From: Alphaproteobacteria bacterium
GTDB lineage: Bacteria > Pseudomonadota > Alphaproteobacteria > Micropepsales > Micropepsaceae
Assembly: GCA_947455695.1 (NCBI GenBank)
Contig: CANGRN010000084.1
Coordinates: 1 to 6,538 of the forward strand
Direction of reading: 5' to 3'
Length of the DNA: 6,538 bases
A program made the position numbers and the translations under genes. Below, one piece after another: positions 1 to 6,538 of the stretch; positions within the stretch are counted from its first letter, which is position 1, and each line of letters opens with the position of its first letter. The notes beneath the pieces were generated by a model that saw nothing but the letters and a program-made list of their open reading frames with translations, did no database searches and was not told the origin of the DNA.

Positions 1-687
1 GGTTCCAAGGTCTATCTGGATTGCCGGCAGGCGATCGGCGCGGACTTCCCGCGTCACTTCCCCACCGTTTATGCCGCCTGCATGTCGGCGGGGATCGATC
101 CGGTCACCGCGATGATCCCGGTGGCGCCCGCCGCGCATTATCACATGGGCGGCATTGCCTCGGACGAGAATGGCCGATCTTCCCTGCCCGGCCTGTGGGT
201 GGTGGGCGAATGCGCCGCCACCGGCCTGCACGGCGCAAACCGCCTGGCGTCTAACTCCTTGCTGGAAGGCCTGGTGTTCGGCGCCCGCGTGGCTGACGAC
301 GTGCGCGGCCAGCTGGCTGCGGGCGCGCTTCGCGGCGCTCCCCCTGCGCCGCAGCGTTTTGCCTCCCCGGCCCCGCCGCATGTACTGCGCAACGCGATGA
401 CCAGCGGCGTCGGCGTGGAGCGCGATGTCGCCGGCATGCGCGCCGCGCTGGATGTCATCACCCGGCTGGAAACCACCAGCAACGAACCGGCCCTGCTCAA
501 CATGACGGCGGCGGCCAAGCTGGTAACGGCGGCGGCGCTGACGCGGCATGAATCGCGCGGCGGCCATTGGCGCAGCGACTTCCCGCTCACCTCCAAGACC
601 GCCACCCGCACCTTCATGACCTTGGCGGACGCCGACAGGATCGCCGCCGGCGGCGAGGCCGCGCCCGCCACCCGCGCCCGCAAATGA
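1..687 (+). CDS. nadB: L-aspartate oxidase, C-terminal part (5' end outside window)
   Basis: NadB is an FAD enzyme of the cytoplasm that oxidises L-aspartate to iminoaspartate, the first step of de novo NAD synthesis; NadA then uses the product to make quinolinate. The reading frame is open from base 1, so the start lies upstream. The 228 visible residues are a little under half of the usual 500-540. Seen directly: HYHMGG (visible residues 46-51), the substrate- and flavin-proximal loop of the succinate dehydrogenase/aspartate oxidase family; [20 protein letters not shown] (69-88), the FAD-binding signature; and the C-terminal helical domain ending in [12 protein letters not shown] (184-195), typical of NadB and its relatives. 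The [13 protein letters not shown] form favours NadB over SdhA or FrdA, and the nadC gene immediately downstream supports this. The stop TGA overlaps the nadC start. No frameshift or missing key residue is seen in the visible part. Confidence 0.96.
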   Translation, partial: GSKVYLDCRQAIGADFPRHFPTVYAACMSAGIDPVTAMIPVAPAAHYHMGGIASDENGRSSLPGLWVVGECAATGLHGANRLASNSLLEGLVFGARVADDVRGQLAAGALRGAPPAPQRFASPAPPHVLRNAMTSGVGVERDVAGMRAALDVITRLETTSNEPALLNMTAAAKLVTAAALTRHESRGGHWRSDFPLTSKTATRTFMTLADADRIAAGGEAAPATRARK

Positions 688-1544
688 CATTGGCATTGGA
701 CGTCACGCGGCCGCCTGCGGCGCTGCTGTTCGAGCCGCTGGTATCGGCCGCATTGGCAGAAGATCTGGGCCGCGCCAGCGACATCACCAGCCAGCTCACC
801 ATTCCAGCCGAAAAGCAGGCAGCCGCGAAATTCGTCGCCCGGAAACCCGGACGCATTGCCGGGCTGATCTGTGCCGAAGCGGCCTTCCGGCTGGTGGACC
901 CGTCTGCAAAATTTGAGGTGTTGCTGCCCGATGGCTCGGACGCCACCGCCGGTGCGGTGCTGGCCACCGTGTCCGGTCCCGCCCGCAGCATCCTCACCGC
1001 CGAACGGGTCGCGCTGAATTTCCTGGGGCCGCTATCGGGCACCGCAACCGCCACCGCGGCATTGGTGAAGGCGGTCGAAGGCACAAACGCGCGCATCGTC
1101 TGCACCCGCAAGACCCTGCCCGGCCTGCGCGCCTTGCAGAAATATGCCGTGCGCTGCGGCGGCGGCTTCAATCACCGTTTCGGGCTGGATGACGCCGCCA
1201 TGGTCAAGGACAATCATGTCCAGGCCGCGGGCGGCATCGGCCCCGCCGTGGCGCGGCTCCGCGCCGGCCTGGGCCATATGGTGCGGATCGAGGTGGAAGT
1301 GGACCGGCTGGAGCAGCTGGAAGAAGCGCTCGCCCTGGGCGTCGACCGCATCCTGCTCGACAACATGTCTCTGGACGATTTGCGCCGCGCCGTTGTGCTT
1401 TCCAAGGGCAAGGCCGTGCTGGAAGGGTCCGGCAACGTCACCTTGGCGACCGTGCGCGCCATCGCCGAGACAGGCGTCGACTACATCAGTTCAGGCGCCA
1501 TCACCCACAGCGCGCCCAATCTGGATATCGGTCTGGACTTTTAG
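684..1544 (+). CDS. nadC: Nicotinate-nucleotide pyrophosphorylase (quinolinate phosphoribosyltransferase)
   Basis: NadC converts quinolinate and PRPP to nicotinate mononucleotide, CO2 and PPi in the cytoplasm. The protein is 286 residues, normal for the family. The N-terminal open-face sandwich domain spans about 15-115 and the barrel domain about 116-286. Recognisable family motifs are ERVALNFL (107-114), [16 protein letters not shown] (141-156), [20 protein letters not shown] (159-178, with H164, R165 and K175 expected to contact substrate), EVEV (203-206), LLDNM (224-228), SGN (249-251) and the phosphate-loop region [11 protein letters not shown] (266-276). The frame stays open upstream to 567, but the ATG at 684 is chosen: it gives the standard N-terminus and forms an ATGA overlap with the nadB stop. 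No good Shine-Dalgarno lies just before it (nearest GAGG at 655-658 is too far), so translation is probably coupled to nadB. It ends two bases from the stop of the convergent hydrolase gene. Confidence 0.98.
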   Translation: MTLALDVTRPPAALLFEPLVSAALAEDLGRASDITSQLTIPAEKQAAAKFVARKPGRIAGLICAEAAFRLVDPSAKFEVLLPDGSDATAGAVLATVSGPARSILTAERVALNFLGPLSGTATATAALVKAVEGTNARIVCTRKTLPGLRALQKYAVRCGGGFNHRFGLDDAAMVKDNHVQAAGGIGPAVARLRAGLGHMVRIEVEVDRLEQLEEALALGVDRILLDNMSLDDLRRAVVLSKGKAVLEGSGNVTLATVRAIAETGVDYISSGAITHSAPNLDIGLDF

Positions 1545-1546
1545 GG

Positions 1547-2161
1547 TCAGCTGTCGCGGGTGCGCGGCGCGTTGCGATAGAAGACGTGGTTCCCGATCTG
1601 GGTCGTCTTGTCCATCGTGTCGGCCCAGTCGGGCGAGACAGACGCGGCGTGGAAGTTCAGGGCGCCGCCGGTGGCGTTCCGCAGCGGCACCTGGCCGGTG
1701 AGGATCTGGGCCGCCAGGGCTTCGGCATGATGCCAGGCGGCGGGCTGCTTGGCGCGCTTCATGTCGCCATTGCAGGCGAAGGAGAACTGGCAGCCGGACC
1801 GGTTGGCGCCCTCATAGACCACGGCGCAGATCGAATGGCCGTAATCGCCATGGTTCATGCGGTGGAACACAACTTCGGCAATGGCTTTCTGGCCGCCGGC
1901 GCCTTCGCCGCGGGCTTCGTAATACAGCACTTCCGACAGGCATTTGTGCTCGGCCAGAAGCTGGCTCATCACCGCGTCGGTCGCGGGCTTGGGGGCTTCG
2001 GCCACGGCAACGGCCGGCTTCAGCGCCACGGCTTTGTCCGTGGACGGATGATAGGTCATGGAGGCGCCGATTGCGGCGCTGGCGGTGGCGAGAATGATCG
2101 CCATCGCGGCCACAAGCACGCGGTCGGAACGCGAAATCGCGTCATTGGTTTTCTTGGACAT
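1547..2161 (-). CDS. SleB-type cell wall hydrolase, membrane-anchored
   Basis: A 204-residue protein of the cell wall hydrolase SleB family (Hydrolase_2), enzymes that cleave peptidoglycan glycan strands. Residues 1-14 are polar and basic, 15-34 form one hydrophobic segment (an uncleaved anchor or signal sequence), 36-68 are an Ala/Pro/Lys-rich linker, and about 74-196 form the catalytic domain. Motifs seen: CLSEVLYYEARGEG (74-87, with E82 the likely catalytic acid), QKAIAEVVFHRM (91-102), CQFSFACNGD (124-133), ALNFHAASVSPDWA (167-180) and NHVFYR (191-196). Cysteines at 74, 112, 124 and 130 could pair in the periplasm. The predicted topology is inside-out: short cytoplasmic tail, catalytic domain in the periplasm. 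The ATG at 2161 has a weak AAGAG (2173-2177) 11 bases upstream. In non-spore-formers such proteins are thought to remodel the wall rather than germinate spores; the exact cell process here is unknown. It does not appear linked to its metabolic neighbours. Confidence 0.9.
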   Translation of the reverse strand: MSKKTNDAISRSDRVLVAAMAIILATASAAIGASMTYHPSTDKAVALKPAVAVAEAPKPATDAVMSQLLAEHKCLSEVLYYEARGEGAGGQKAIAEVVFHRMNHGDYGHSICAVVYEGANRSGCQFSFACNGDMKRAKQPAAWHHAEALAAQILTGQVPLRNATGGALNFHAASVSPDWADTMDKTTQIGNHVFYRNAPRTRDS

Positions 2162-2410
2162 AAGGCTTGGTACTCTTTTCGGCTCGTTGATATCGCTTGG
2201 TCTTGCGGCTTGGTCTATTTCGCTATTGCTCGTATCGCGCCCCTTCGGCGTTCAATGTGCAGTGGCTATTTCAATCAGGCTGTTTCGATTGCGCGTAATC
2301 CTCAAAAGTTCCGAACGGTTCCCAGCACCTGGTGGGCGGCTTGTGCCCCTCAAAAAACGAATCGTCAAACAAAAAATTTCATTAACGTGACAGAGCGTCA
2401 TAAACGGCCG
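2162..2410 (-). promoter_or_regulatory. Upstream region of the SleB-type hydrolase gene
   Basis: Gene-free stretch between the ppdK terminator and the hydrolase start, so it should contain the hydrolase promoter. An AT-rich block at about 2351-2385 stands out from the GC-rich surroundings. The best sigma70-like reading on the minus strand is TTGACG (2363-2368), a 17-base spacer, then CACAAG (2340-2345). The -35 is good but the -10 matches only three of six bases, and the leader would be about 170 bases, so this is weak. A GANTC site (GAATC, 2359-2363), the CcrM methylation target in many Alphaproteobacteria, overlaps the -35 edge; one such site may be chance. Small GC hairpins (for example CGCC-CCTTC-GGCG around 2238-2250) could fold in the leader. 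No RNA family was recognised. Confidence 0.4.
2308..2322. repeat. Phased GTTCC direct repeat with internal GAAC
   Basis: GTTCC-GAACG-GTTCC places two GTTCC copies exactly 10 bases apart, one helical turn, with GAAC between them so that each adjoining pair also reads as a tiny inverted repeat. It lies about 150 bases upstream of the hydrolase start. It resembles the alphaproteobacterial LexA box (GTTC-N7-GTTC) but the spacer is six bases, not seven. It could be an operator or coincidence. Confidence 0.3.
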
Positions 2411-2432
2411 AAAAACACAGGGTTTTCCTGTG
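2411..2432 (-). terminator. Intrinsic terminator downstream of ppdK
   Basis: Read on the minus strand, a perfect six-base stem CACAGG/CCTGTG (arms 2427-2432 and 2416-2421) with a five-base AAAAC loop is followed at once by five T (2415-2411). It begins 15 bases after the ppdK stop. There is no T run on the plus-strand side, so it should act only on minus-strand transcripts. It separates ppdK from the hydrolase gene on the same strand. Confidence 0.7.
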
Positions 2433-2447
2433 CCGTCCGTATGCGGA

Positions 2448-5123
2448 TCAAGCGTCGCTGCGACTCTTTTTCAAGGCCGCCTGCGCCGCCGCGAGACGCG
2501 CAATTGGAACCCGGAATGGTGAACAGGACACGTAATCCAATCCTGAGTCGTGGCAGAAGCGGATGGAATCAGGGTCACCGCCATGCTCTCCGCAGATACC
2601 AAGCTTGAGTTTTTCGCGGGTCTTGCGCCCCCTTTCCGCCGCAATCCGGATCAGTTCACCAACACCATCGACATCCAGTGAAACAAAGGGATCGCGCGCG
2701 ATCACGCCCTTGGTCAGATAGTCGCTGAGGAACATGCCGGCGTCATCGCGCGATACACCCAGCGTTGTCTGCGTCAGATCGTTGGTGCCGAACGAGAAGA
2801 ACTGCGCGGTCTGCGCGATCTCGCCCGCCTTCAGCGCAGCGCGCGGCAATTCGATCATCGTTCCGATCAGGTAATTGGGGACTTTCCCGCGTTCCTGTTT
2901 CACCGCATCGGCCACGGCCGCGATGCGCGCCGCCAGGATGTCCAGTTCCGACTTGAAGGCCACCAGCGGGATCATGATTTCCAGCTGCACTGCAGCCCCG
3001 CCCTTTTCTTCCACCGCCAGCGCCGCTTCCAGGATGGCGCGGGCCTGCATTTCATAGATTTCCGGATAGGTGATGCCCAGTCGGCAGCCGCGATGGCCCA
3101 GCATGGGATTGGCTTCATGCAGCGCGATGGCGCGCGCGCGCAGCTTCTTGACGTTGGTGCCGGCGGCGGCGGCGACTTCCGCGAACTCTTCTTCCTTGTG
3201 CGGCAGAAATTCGTGCAGCGGCGGATACAGCAGACGGATGGTAACCGGCAGGCCCGCCATTTCCTGGAAGATGCCTTCAAAATCGGCGCGCTGCATGGGC
3301 AGCAATTTCGCCAAGGCCGCTTTGCGCTCGTCTTCGGCGTCGGCCAGGATCATCTGGCGCACCGCGATGATGCGGTCGGCTTCAAAGAACATATGCTCGG
3401 TGCGGCACAGGCCGATGCCTTCGGCCCCGAACTTGCGCGCGGTGGCGGCGTCGCCGGGCGTGTCGGCATTGGTGCGGACTTTCAGAACCCGGACTTCATC
3501 GGCCCAGCCCATGAGGGTGCCGAAATCGCCGGTCATTTCCGGCTGGCGCAAACCGACCTTGCCCTTGAACACCAGGCCCGCCGCGCCGTCGATGGTAATG
3601 ATGTCGCCGCGGCTGATGGTGACATTGCCCGCCACCATCTCGCCGCGCACCGCATCGATCTTCAGCATGCCGGCGCCGGAGACGCAGGGGCGCCCCATGC
3701 CACGCGCCACCACGGCGGCGTGGCTGGTCATGCCGCCGCGCGCGGTCAGGATGCCGCGCGCCGCATGCATGCCGTGAATGTCTTCCGGACTGGTTTCGGT
3801 GCGCACCAAAATCACGTCGCGGTGATCGGCGGCCAGCTTCTCGGCCTCCTCCGCGGTAAATGCGACTTCGCCGGTGGCGGCGCCCGGCGAGGCGCCCAGG
3901 CCCATCGCGATCTGCTCGCGCGGCGCATCGGGATCGAGCGTCGGGTGCAACAACTGGTTCAGGGCTTCCGGCTCGACCCGGGTAACCGCGATCTTCCGGT
4001 CGATCAGTCCTTCGCGCTCCATGTCCACGGCAGCTTTCAGCGCCGCTTCCGCGGTGCGCTTGCCGGAGCGGGTCTGCAGCATGAACAGCTTGCCTTCCTG
4101 CACCGTGAATTCCACGTCCTGCATGTCGCGGTAATGCTGTTCCAGCTGTTCGCCGATGGCGCGCAATTCCTCGTACGCCTTGGGCATGGCTTCTTCCATG
4201 CTGGCCTTGCGGATGCCCAGCCGCTCGCGCACCGCCTTGGAGATGGGCTGCGGCGTGCGAATGCCCGCCACCACGTCCTCGCCCTGGGCGTTGATCAGGA
4301 ATTCGCCATAGAGCAGCTTTTCCCCGGTGGCCGGGTCGCGGGTGAAGGCAACGCCGGTGGCGCTGCTTTCGCCGCGATTGCCGAACACCATGGCCTGCAC
4401 GGTCACGGCGGTGCCCCAGTCCTCGGGAATATTGTTCAGCTTGCGGTAGATGTTGGCGCGCGGGCTGTGCCAGGACCCGAACACCGCGCCGATGGCGCCC
4501 CAGAGCTGTTCCTGCACATCCTCGGGGAACGGCTTGCCCAGTTCCTTTTGCACGCGCGCCTTGTAAAGGCCGGCAATGCGCTTGAGGTCCTCGGCGTCCA
4601 GGTCGGTGTCCAGCTCGATACCCTTGGCGTCCTTCTCGTCGTCCAGGATTTCCTCGAAGGCGGCATGGTCCACGCCCAGCACCACGTCGGAATACATCTG
4701 GATGAAGCGGCGATAGCTGTCATAGGCGAAACGCTCATCACCGGTCAGCCGGGCAAGCCCTTCGGCCGTGGCGGCGTTCAGGCCCAGATTCAGAACCGTA
4801 TCCATCATGCCGGGCATGGAGACGCGCGCGCCCGAGCGCACCGACAGCAGCAGCGGCTTGTCGGTGTCGCCGAAATTGCCCTTGGCCTGGTAACCGACTT
4901 CGCGCAGGGCGATGTCGACCTGTTCCTTCAGGTCCGGCGGATAGCTTTCCTTGTTGGCATAGTAATAGGTGCAGACTTCGGTGGTGATGGTCAGGCCCGG
5001 GGGCACCGGCAGGCCCAGATTGCTCATCTCGGCCAGGTTGGCGCCCTTGCCGCCCAGCAGGTTGCGCATGCCGGCTTCGCCTTCGGCCTTGCCGTCGCCG
5101 AATGCATAGACCCATTTCGTCAT
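2448..5123 (-). CDS. ppdK: Pyruvate, phosphate dikinase
   Basis: PPDK interconverts pyruvate, ATP and Pi with PEP, AMP and PPi in the cytoplasm, linking glycolysis and gluconeogenesis. The 891 residues match the usual bacterial length. Domains in order: ATP-grasp nucleotide-binding half (about 1-355), swivelling phosphohistidine domain (about 395-520), PEP/pyruvate TIM barrel (about 535-885). By alignment in my head to the Clostridium symbiosum enzyme, ATP-site residues are K26, R96, D336, E338, Q350 and R352; the phosphorylated histidine is H468 in GGMTSHAAVVAR (463-474); barrel residues are R574, R630, E758, N781 (SFGTNDLTQTTLG) and C844 (GICGEHGGDP). All are present. One oddity: residue 633 is Tyr in TIRLLYPPLHEFLP where the family normally has Asp (see findings). 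The ATG at 5123 has GGAG eight bases upstream. It follows glyS after 112 bases and ends at an intrinsic terminator. The PPDK regulatory protein (PDRP) is not in the window. Confidence 0.98.
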   Translation of the reverse strand: MTKWVYAFGDGKAEGEAGMRNLLGGKGANLAEMSNLGLPVPPGLTITTEVCTYYYANKESYPPDLKEQVDIALREVGYQAKGNFGDTDKPLLLSVRSGARVSMPGMMDTVLNLGLNAATAEGLARLTGDERFAYDSYRRFIQMYSDVVLGVDHAAFEEILDDEKDAKGIELDTDLDAEDLKRIAGLYKARVQKELGKPFPEDVQEQLWGAIGAVFGSWHSPRANIYRKLNNIPEDWGTAVTVQAMVFGNRGESSATGVAFTRDPATGEKLLYGEFLINAQGEDVVAGIRTPQPISKAVRERLGIRKASMEEAMPKAYEELRAIGEQLEQHYRDMQDVEFTVQEGKLFMLQTRSGKRTAEAALKAAVDMEREGLIDRKIAVTRVEPEALNQLLHPTLDPDAPREQIAMGLGASPGAATGEVAFTAEEAEKLAADHRDVILVRTETSPEDIHGMHAARGILTARGGMTSHAAVVARGMGRPCVSGAGMLKIDAVRGEMVAGNVTISRGDIITIDGAAGLVFKGKVGLRQPEMTGDFGTLMGWADEVRVLKVRTNADTPGDAATARKFGAEGIGLCRTEHMFFEADRIIAVRQMILADAEDERKAALAKLLPMQRADFEGIFQEMAGLPVTIRLLYPPLHEFLPHKEEEFAEVAAAAGTNVKKLRARAIALHEANPMLGHRGCRLGITYPEIYEMQARAILEAALAVEEKGGAAVQLEIMIPLVAFKSELDILAARIAAVADAVKQERGKVPNYLIGTMIELPRAALKAGEIAQTAQFFSFGTNDLTQTTLGVSRDDAGMFLSDYLTKGVIARDPFVSLDVDGVGELIRIAAERGRKTREKLKLGICGEHGGDPDSIRFCHDSGLDYVSCSPFRVPIARLAAAQAALKKSRSDA

Positions 5124-5131
5124 GTAACCAT

Positions 5132-5135
5132 CTCC
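5132..5135 (-). promoter_or_regulatory. Ribosome binding site of ppdK
   Basis: GGAG on the minus strand, eight bases before the ATG at 5123, is a well-placed Shine-Dalgarno and fixes the ppdK start. It lies inside a six-codon ORF (5120-5140) whose TGA overlaps the ppdK ATG. Confidence 0.75.
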
Positions 5136-5144
5136 AACATGTCA

Positions 5145-5163
5145 GGACCGGCTTCGCCGATCC
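5145..5163 (-). promoter_or_regulatory. Strong hairpin in the ppdK leader
   Basis: On the minus strand GGATCGGC-GAA-GCCGGTCC forms an eight-base stem (one G-U pair) closed by a GAA triloop. It ends nine bases before the ppdK Shine-Dalgarno and has no T run, so it is not a terminator. It could protect the 5' end, mark a processing point between glyS and ppdK, or affect initiation. The role is inferred; only the pairing is seen. Confidence 0.45.
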
Positions 5164-5201
5164 GGTCTGTGTCTTCGTGCGGCGCTTCGCGCGTTCGGGC
5201 G

Positions 5202-5226
5202 GCAAAACGTCCACAGGACGCTTTGC
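5202..5226 (-). terminator. Hairpin after glyS, possible terminator or attenuator
   Basis: On the minus strand the arms 5217-5226 and 5202-5211 pair over ten bases with one G-U wobble and a five-base loop; an eleventh C-G pair would leave a TGT loop. The inner GC core CGTCC-TGT-GGACG is followed by TTTT (5207-5204), and the AAAG before it can pair with that T run, the layout of an intrinsic terminator. It starts nine bases after the glyS stop. The T run is short, so it may terminate only partly and let some transcripts continue into ppdK. Confidence 0.5.
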
Positions 5227-5235
5227 GCATCGCCC

Positions 5236-6538
5236 TCACCCTTCGATGCGCGAGAAATCCGCCACCTGGTGAAGCGCGGCGCGCAGTGACGCCAAAAGGT
5301 TCAGGCGATTTTCGCGCACCGGCTTGTCGTCGGCATTCACCTTCACACCTTCGAAGAAGCTGTCGACGGGAACGCGCAGGGCGGCCATCTGCTGCATGGC
5401 GGCGGCGAAGTCTTCCTTGTCCAGCGCCGCCGTGATGGCGGTGCGGGCCTTGTCCAACGCCGCGAATAACGCCTTCTCGGCCGGTTCGGACAGCAACTTT
5501 TCTGCGACCTCGCTGATGAAGGTCTTGCCGTCCTTCTTTTCCTCGGCCTTGAGGATATTGGCGGCACGCTTGTAGCCGGCCAACAGGTTGGCGCCGTCAT
5601 CGGATTTCAGGAAAGCCTGCAGCGCCTCGACCCGCGCCACCAGGCGCACCAGGTCGTCTTCGCCGCCCAGGCTGAACACCGCATCGATCAGGTCGTGGCG
5701 GATGCCCTTTTCTTTCAACGCCACCTTCAGGCGGTCGGCGAAGAAAGACAGGAGGTCGCTTTCCAGCTTCAGCGGATAGCGCAGTTTGTTTTCCAGGAGA
5801 ATGCGGATCACGCCCAGCGCGGCGCGGCGCAAGGCGAAGGGATCGCCGGAACCGGTGGGCTTTTCACCGGCTGCAAAGAAGCCGGTCAGCGCATCCAGCT
5901 TATCAGCCAGGGCCACGGCAATAGCGACCTTGTCGGTGGGTACCGCATCGCTCGGGCCGACGGGCCTGTAGTGATCGCGCACGGCGTCAGCGACGGCCGC
6001 CTCTTCCTTATCGTGCAGGGCATAATAACGGCCCATCACACCTTGCAGCTCGGGGAATTCGCCCACCACGCCGGTGGTCAGGTCGGCCTTGGCCAGCTTC
6101 GCGGCGCGCTGCGCCAGTTTCACATCGGCGCCGATCTTGCCGGCGATTTCGCCCGCCAGCTTTTCAATGCGTTCTACACGTGCGAATTGCGTACCCAGCT
6201 TGGCGTGGAAGACGATGCCTTTCAGCTTCTCGACCCGGCTTTCCAGGGAGTGCTTGCGGTCCTCGTCCCAGAAGAACTTGGCGTCCGACAGGCGGGCGCG
6301 CAGGACGCGCTCGTTGCCAGCGACGATTTCCTTGCCGCCGTCCTTGGCCACCATGTTGGCGACCAGGGCGAAGCGATTGGCCATTTTCCCCGTCTTGGGG
6401 TCGCGCAGGCTGAAATATTTCTGATGCGTCCGCATCGAGGTCTGCAGGATTTCGGCCGGCACATCCATGAACTCGTCCTGGATGGTGCCGATATAGACGG
6501 TCGGCCATTCCGCCAACCCGCAGACTTCGGCCAGCAAC
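5236..6538 (-). CDS. glyS: Glycyl-tRNA synthetase beta subunit, C-terminal part (5' end outside window)
   Basis: GlyS is the beta subunit of the bacterial alpha2beta2 glycyl-tRNA synthetase. It binds tRNA-Gly while the GlyQ alpha subunit holds the aminoacylation site; the complex works in the cytoplasm. The frame is open to the window edge; the visible 433 residues are roughly the last 60 percent of a protein of about 690. Family motifs, numbered from the first whole codon (6535-6537): EWPTVYIG (10-17), [10 protein letters not shown] (33-42), [19 protein letters not shown] (75-93), [17 protein letters not shown] (157-173), [13 protein letters not shown] (209-221) and [16 protein letters not shown] (227-242), the last three belonging to the HD-like region. 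The C-terminal helical anticodon-binding domain of DALR type (about 310-425) includes GYKRAANIL (321-329) and ends in ADFSRIEG. The TTG at 6537 is an internal leucine codon, not a start. glyQ would be expected upstream, beyond the edge. No disruption is seen. Confidence 0.97.
   Translation of the reverse strand, partial: LLAEVCGLAEWPTVYIGTIQDEFMDVPAEILQTSMRTHQKYFSLRDPKTGKMANRFALVANMVAKDGGKEIVAGNERVLRARLSDAKFFWDEDRKHSLESRVEKLKGIVFHAKLGTQFARVERIEKLAGEIAGKIGADVKLAQRAAKLAKADLTTGVVGEFPELQGVMGRYYALHDKEEAAVADAVRDHYRPVGPSDAVPTDKVAIAVALADKLDALTGFFAAGEKPTGSGDPFALRRAALGVIRILLENKLRYPLKLESDLLSFFADRLKVALKEKGIRHDLIDAVFSLGGEDDLVRLVARVEALQAFLKSDDGANLLAGYKRAANILKAEEKKDGKTFISEVAEKLLSEPAEKALFAALDKARTAITAALDKEDFAAAMQQMAALRVPVDSFFEGVKVNADDKPVRENRLNLLASLRAALHQVADFSRIEG

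Noticed and set aside
567..683. Extended NadC start upstream of 684
   Set aside because: The upstream extension lies wholly inside nadB in another frame and encodes an Arg/His-rich stretch unlike NadC N-termini; the ATG at 684 gives the normal length and an ATGA overlap.
2308..2321. LexA (SOS) box
   Set aside because: The alphaproteobacterial box is GTTC-N7-GTTC; here the spacer is six bases, and a wall hydrolase is not a typical SOS gene.
2308..2323. EcfG-type general stress promoter (GGAAC at -35 on the minus strand)
   Set aside because: Neither GGAAC copy is followed at 16-17 bases by the expected CGTT -10 element.
2252..2401. A 49-codon minus-strand ORF starting at the ATG at 2401, in the ppdK-hydrolase gap
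   Set aside because: It has no Shine-Dalgarno, its codon use (TTG, AGG, ATA, TTT, ATT) is unlike the neighbouring genes, and it has no recognisable motif. It fits non-coding AT-rich upstream DNA.
1586..2608. A 340-residue plus-strand frame covering the hydrolase gene, the intergenic region and the end of ppdK
   Set aside because: It crosses two real minus-strand genes and a terminator, its composition changes along its length, and no motif is recognisable.
3093..5435. A 780-residue open frame on the plus strand, antisense to nearly all of ppdK
   Set aside because: The ppdK product is unmistakable on the minus strand. Long open antisense frames are common opposite GC-rich genes with strong third-position bias; the translation is His/Ala/Gly/Arg-rich and shows no domain I recognise.

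Overview
This looks like ordinary chromosomal DNA from a GC-rich proteobacterium, most likely an alphaproteobacterium. The support is high GC in all genes, glyS directly followed by ppdK (an order I associate with Alphaproteobacteria from general knowledge), a nadB-nadC pair, and a small membrane-anchored SleB-type hydrolase. I cannot place it at genus level from sequence alone.

Layout: positions 1-1544 (plus strand) carry the end of nadB and a complete nadC. They overlap by four bases (ATGA) and encode two enzymes of de novo NAD synthesis (aspartate to iminoaspartate; quinolinate to nicotinate mononucleotide). NadA, the enzyme between them, is not in the window. Positions 1547-2161 (minus strand) encode a SleB-type cell wall hydrolase that converges on nadC with only two bases between the stop codons. 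Positions 2162-2447 are a gene-free stretch holding a clear intrinsic terminator for ppdK and an AT-rich upstream region for the hydrolase. Positions 2448-5123 (minus) encode a full-length pyruvate, phosphate dikinase. Positions 5124-5235 are a 112-base gap rich in hairpins. Positions 5236-6538 (minus) encode the C-terminal part of the glycyl-tRNA synthetase beta subunit, cut by the window edge.

The genes form three transcriptional blocks: nadB-nadC on the plus strand, glyS then ppdK on the minus strand, and the hydrolase on the minus strand downstream of the ppdK terminator. They do central metabolism, translation and envelope maintenance, and nothing ties them into a single system. I see no mobile elements, CRISPR array, tRNA, rRNA or defence genes.

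I did not find an undescribed system. The points most worth a second look are a tyrosine in PPDK where the PEP-utilising family normally has an aspartate (RLLY instead of RLLD), the two strong hairpins and a six-codon ORF between glyS and ppdK, and a 10-base-phased GTTCC repeat upstream of the hydrolase.
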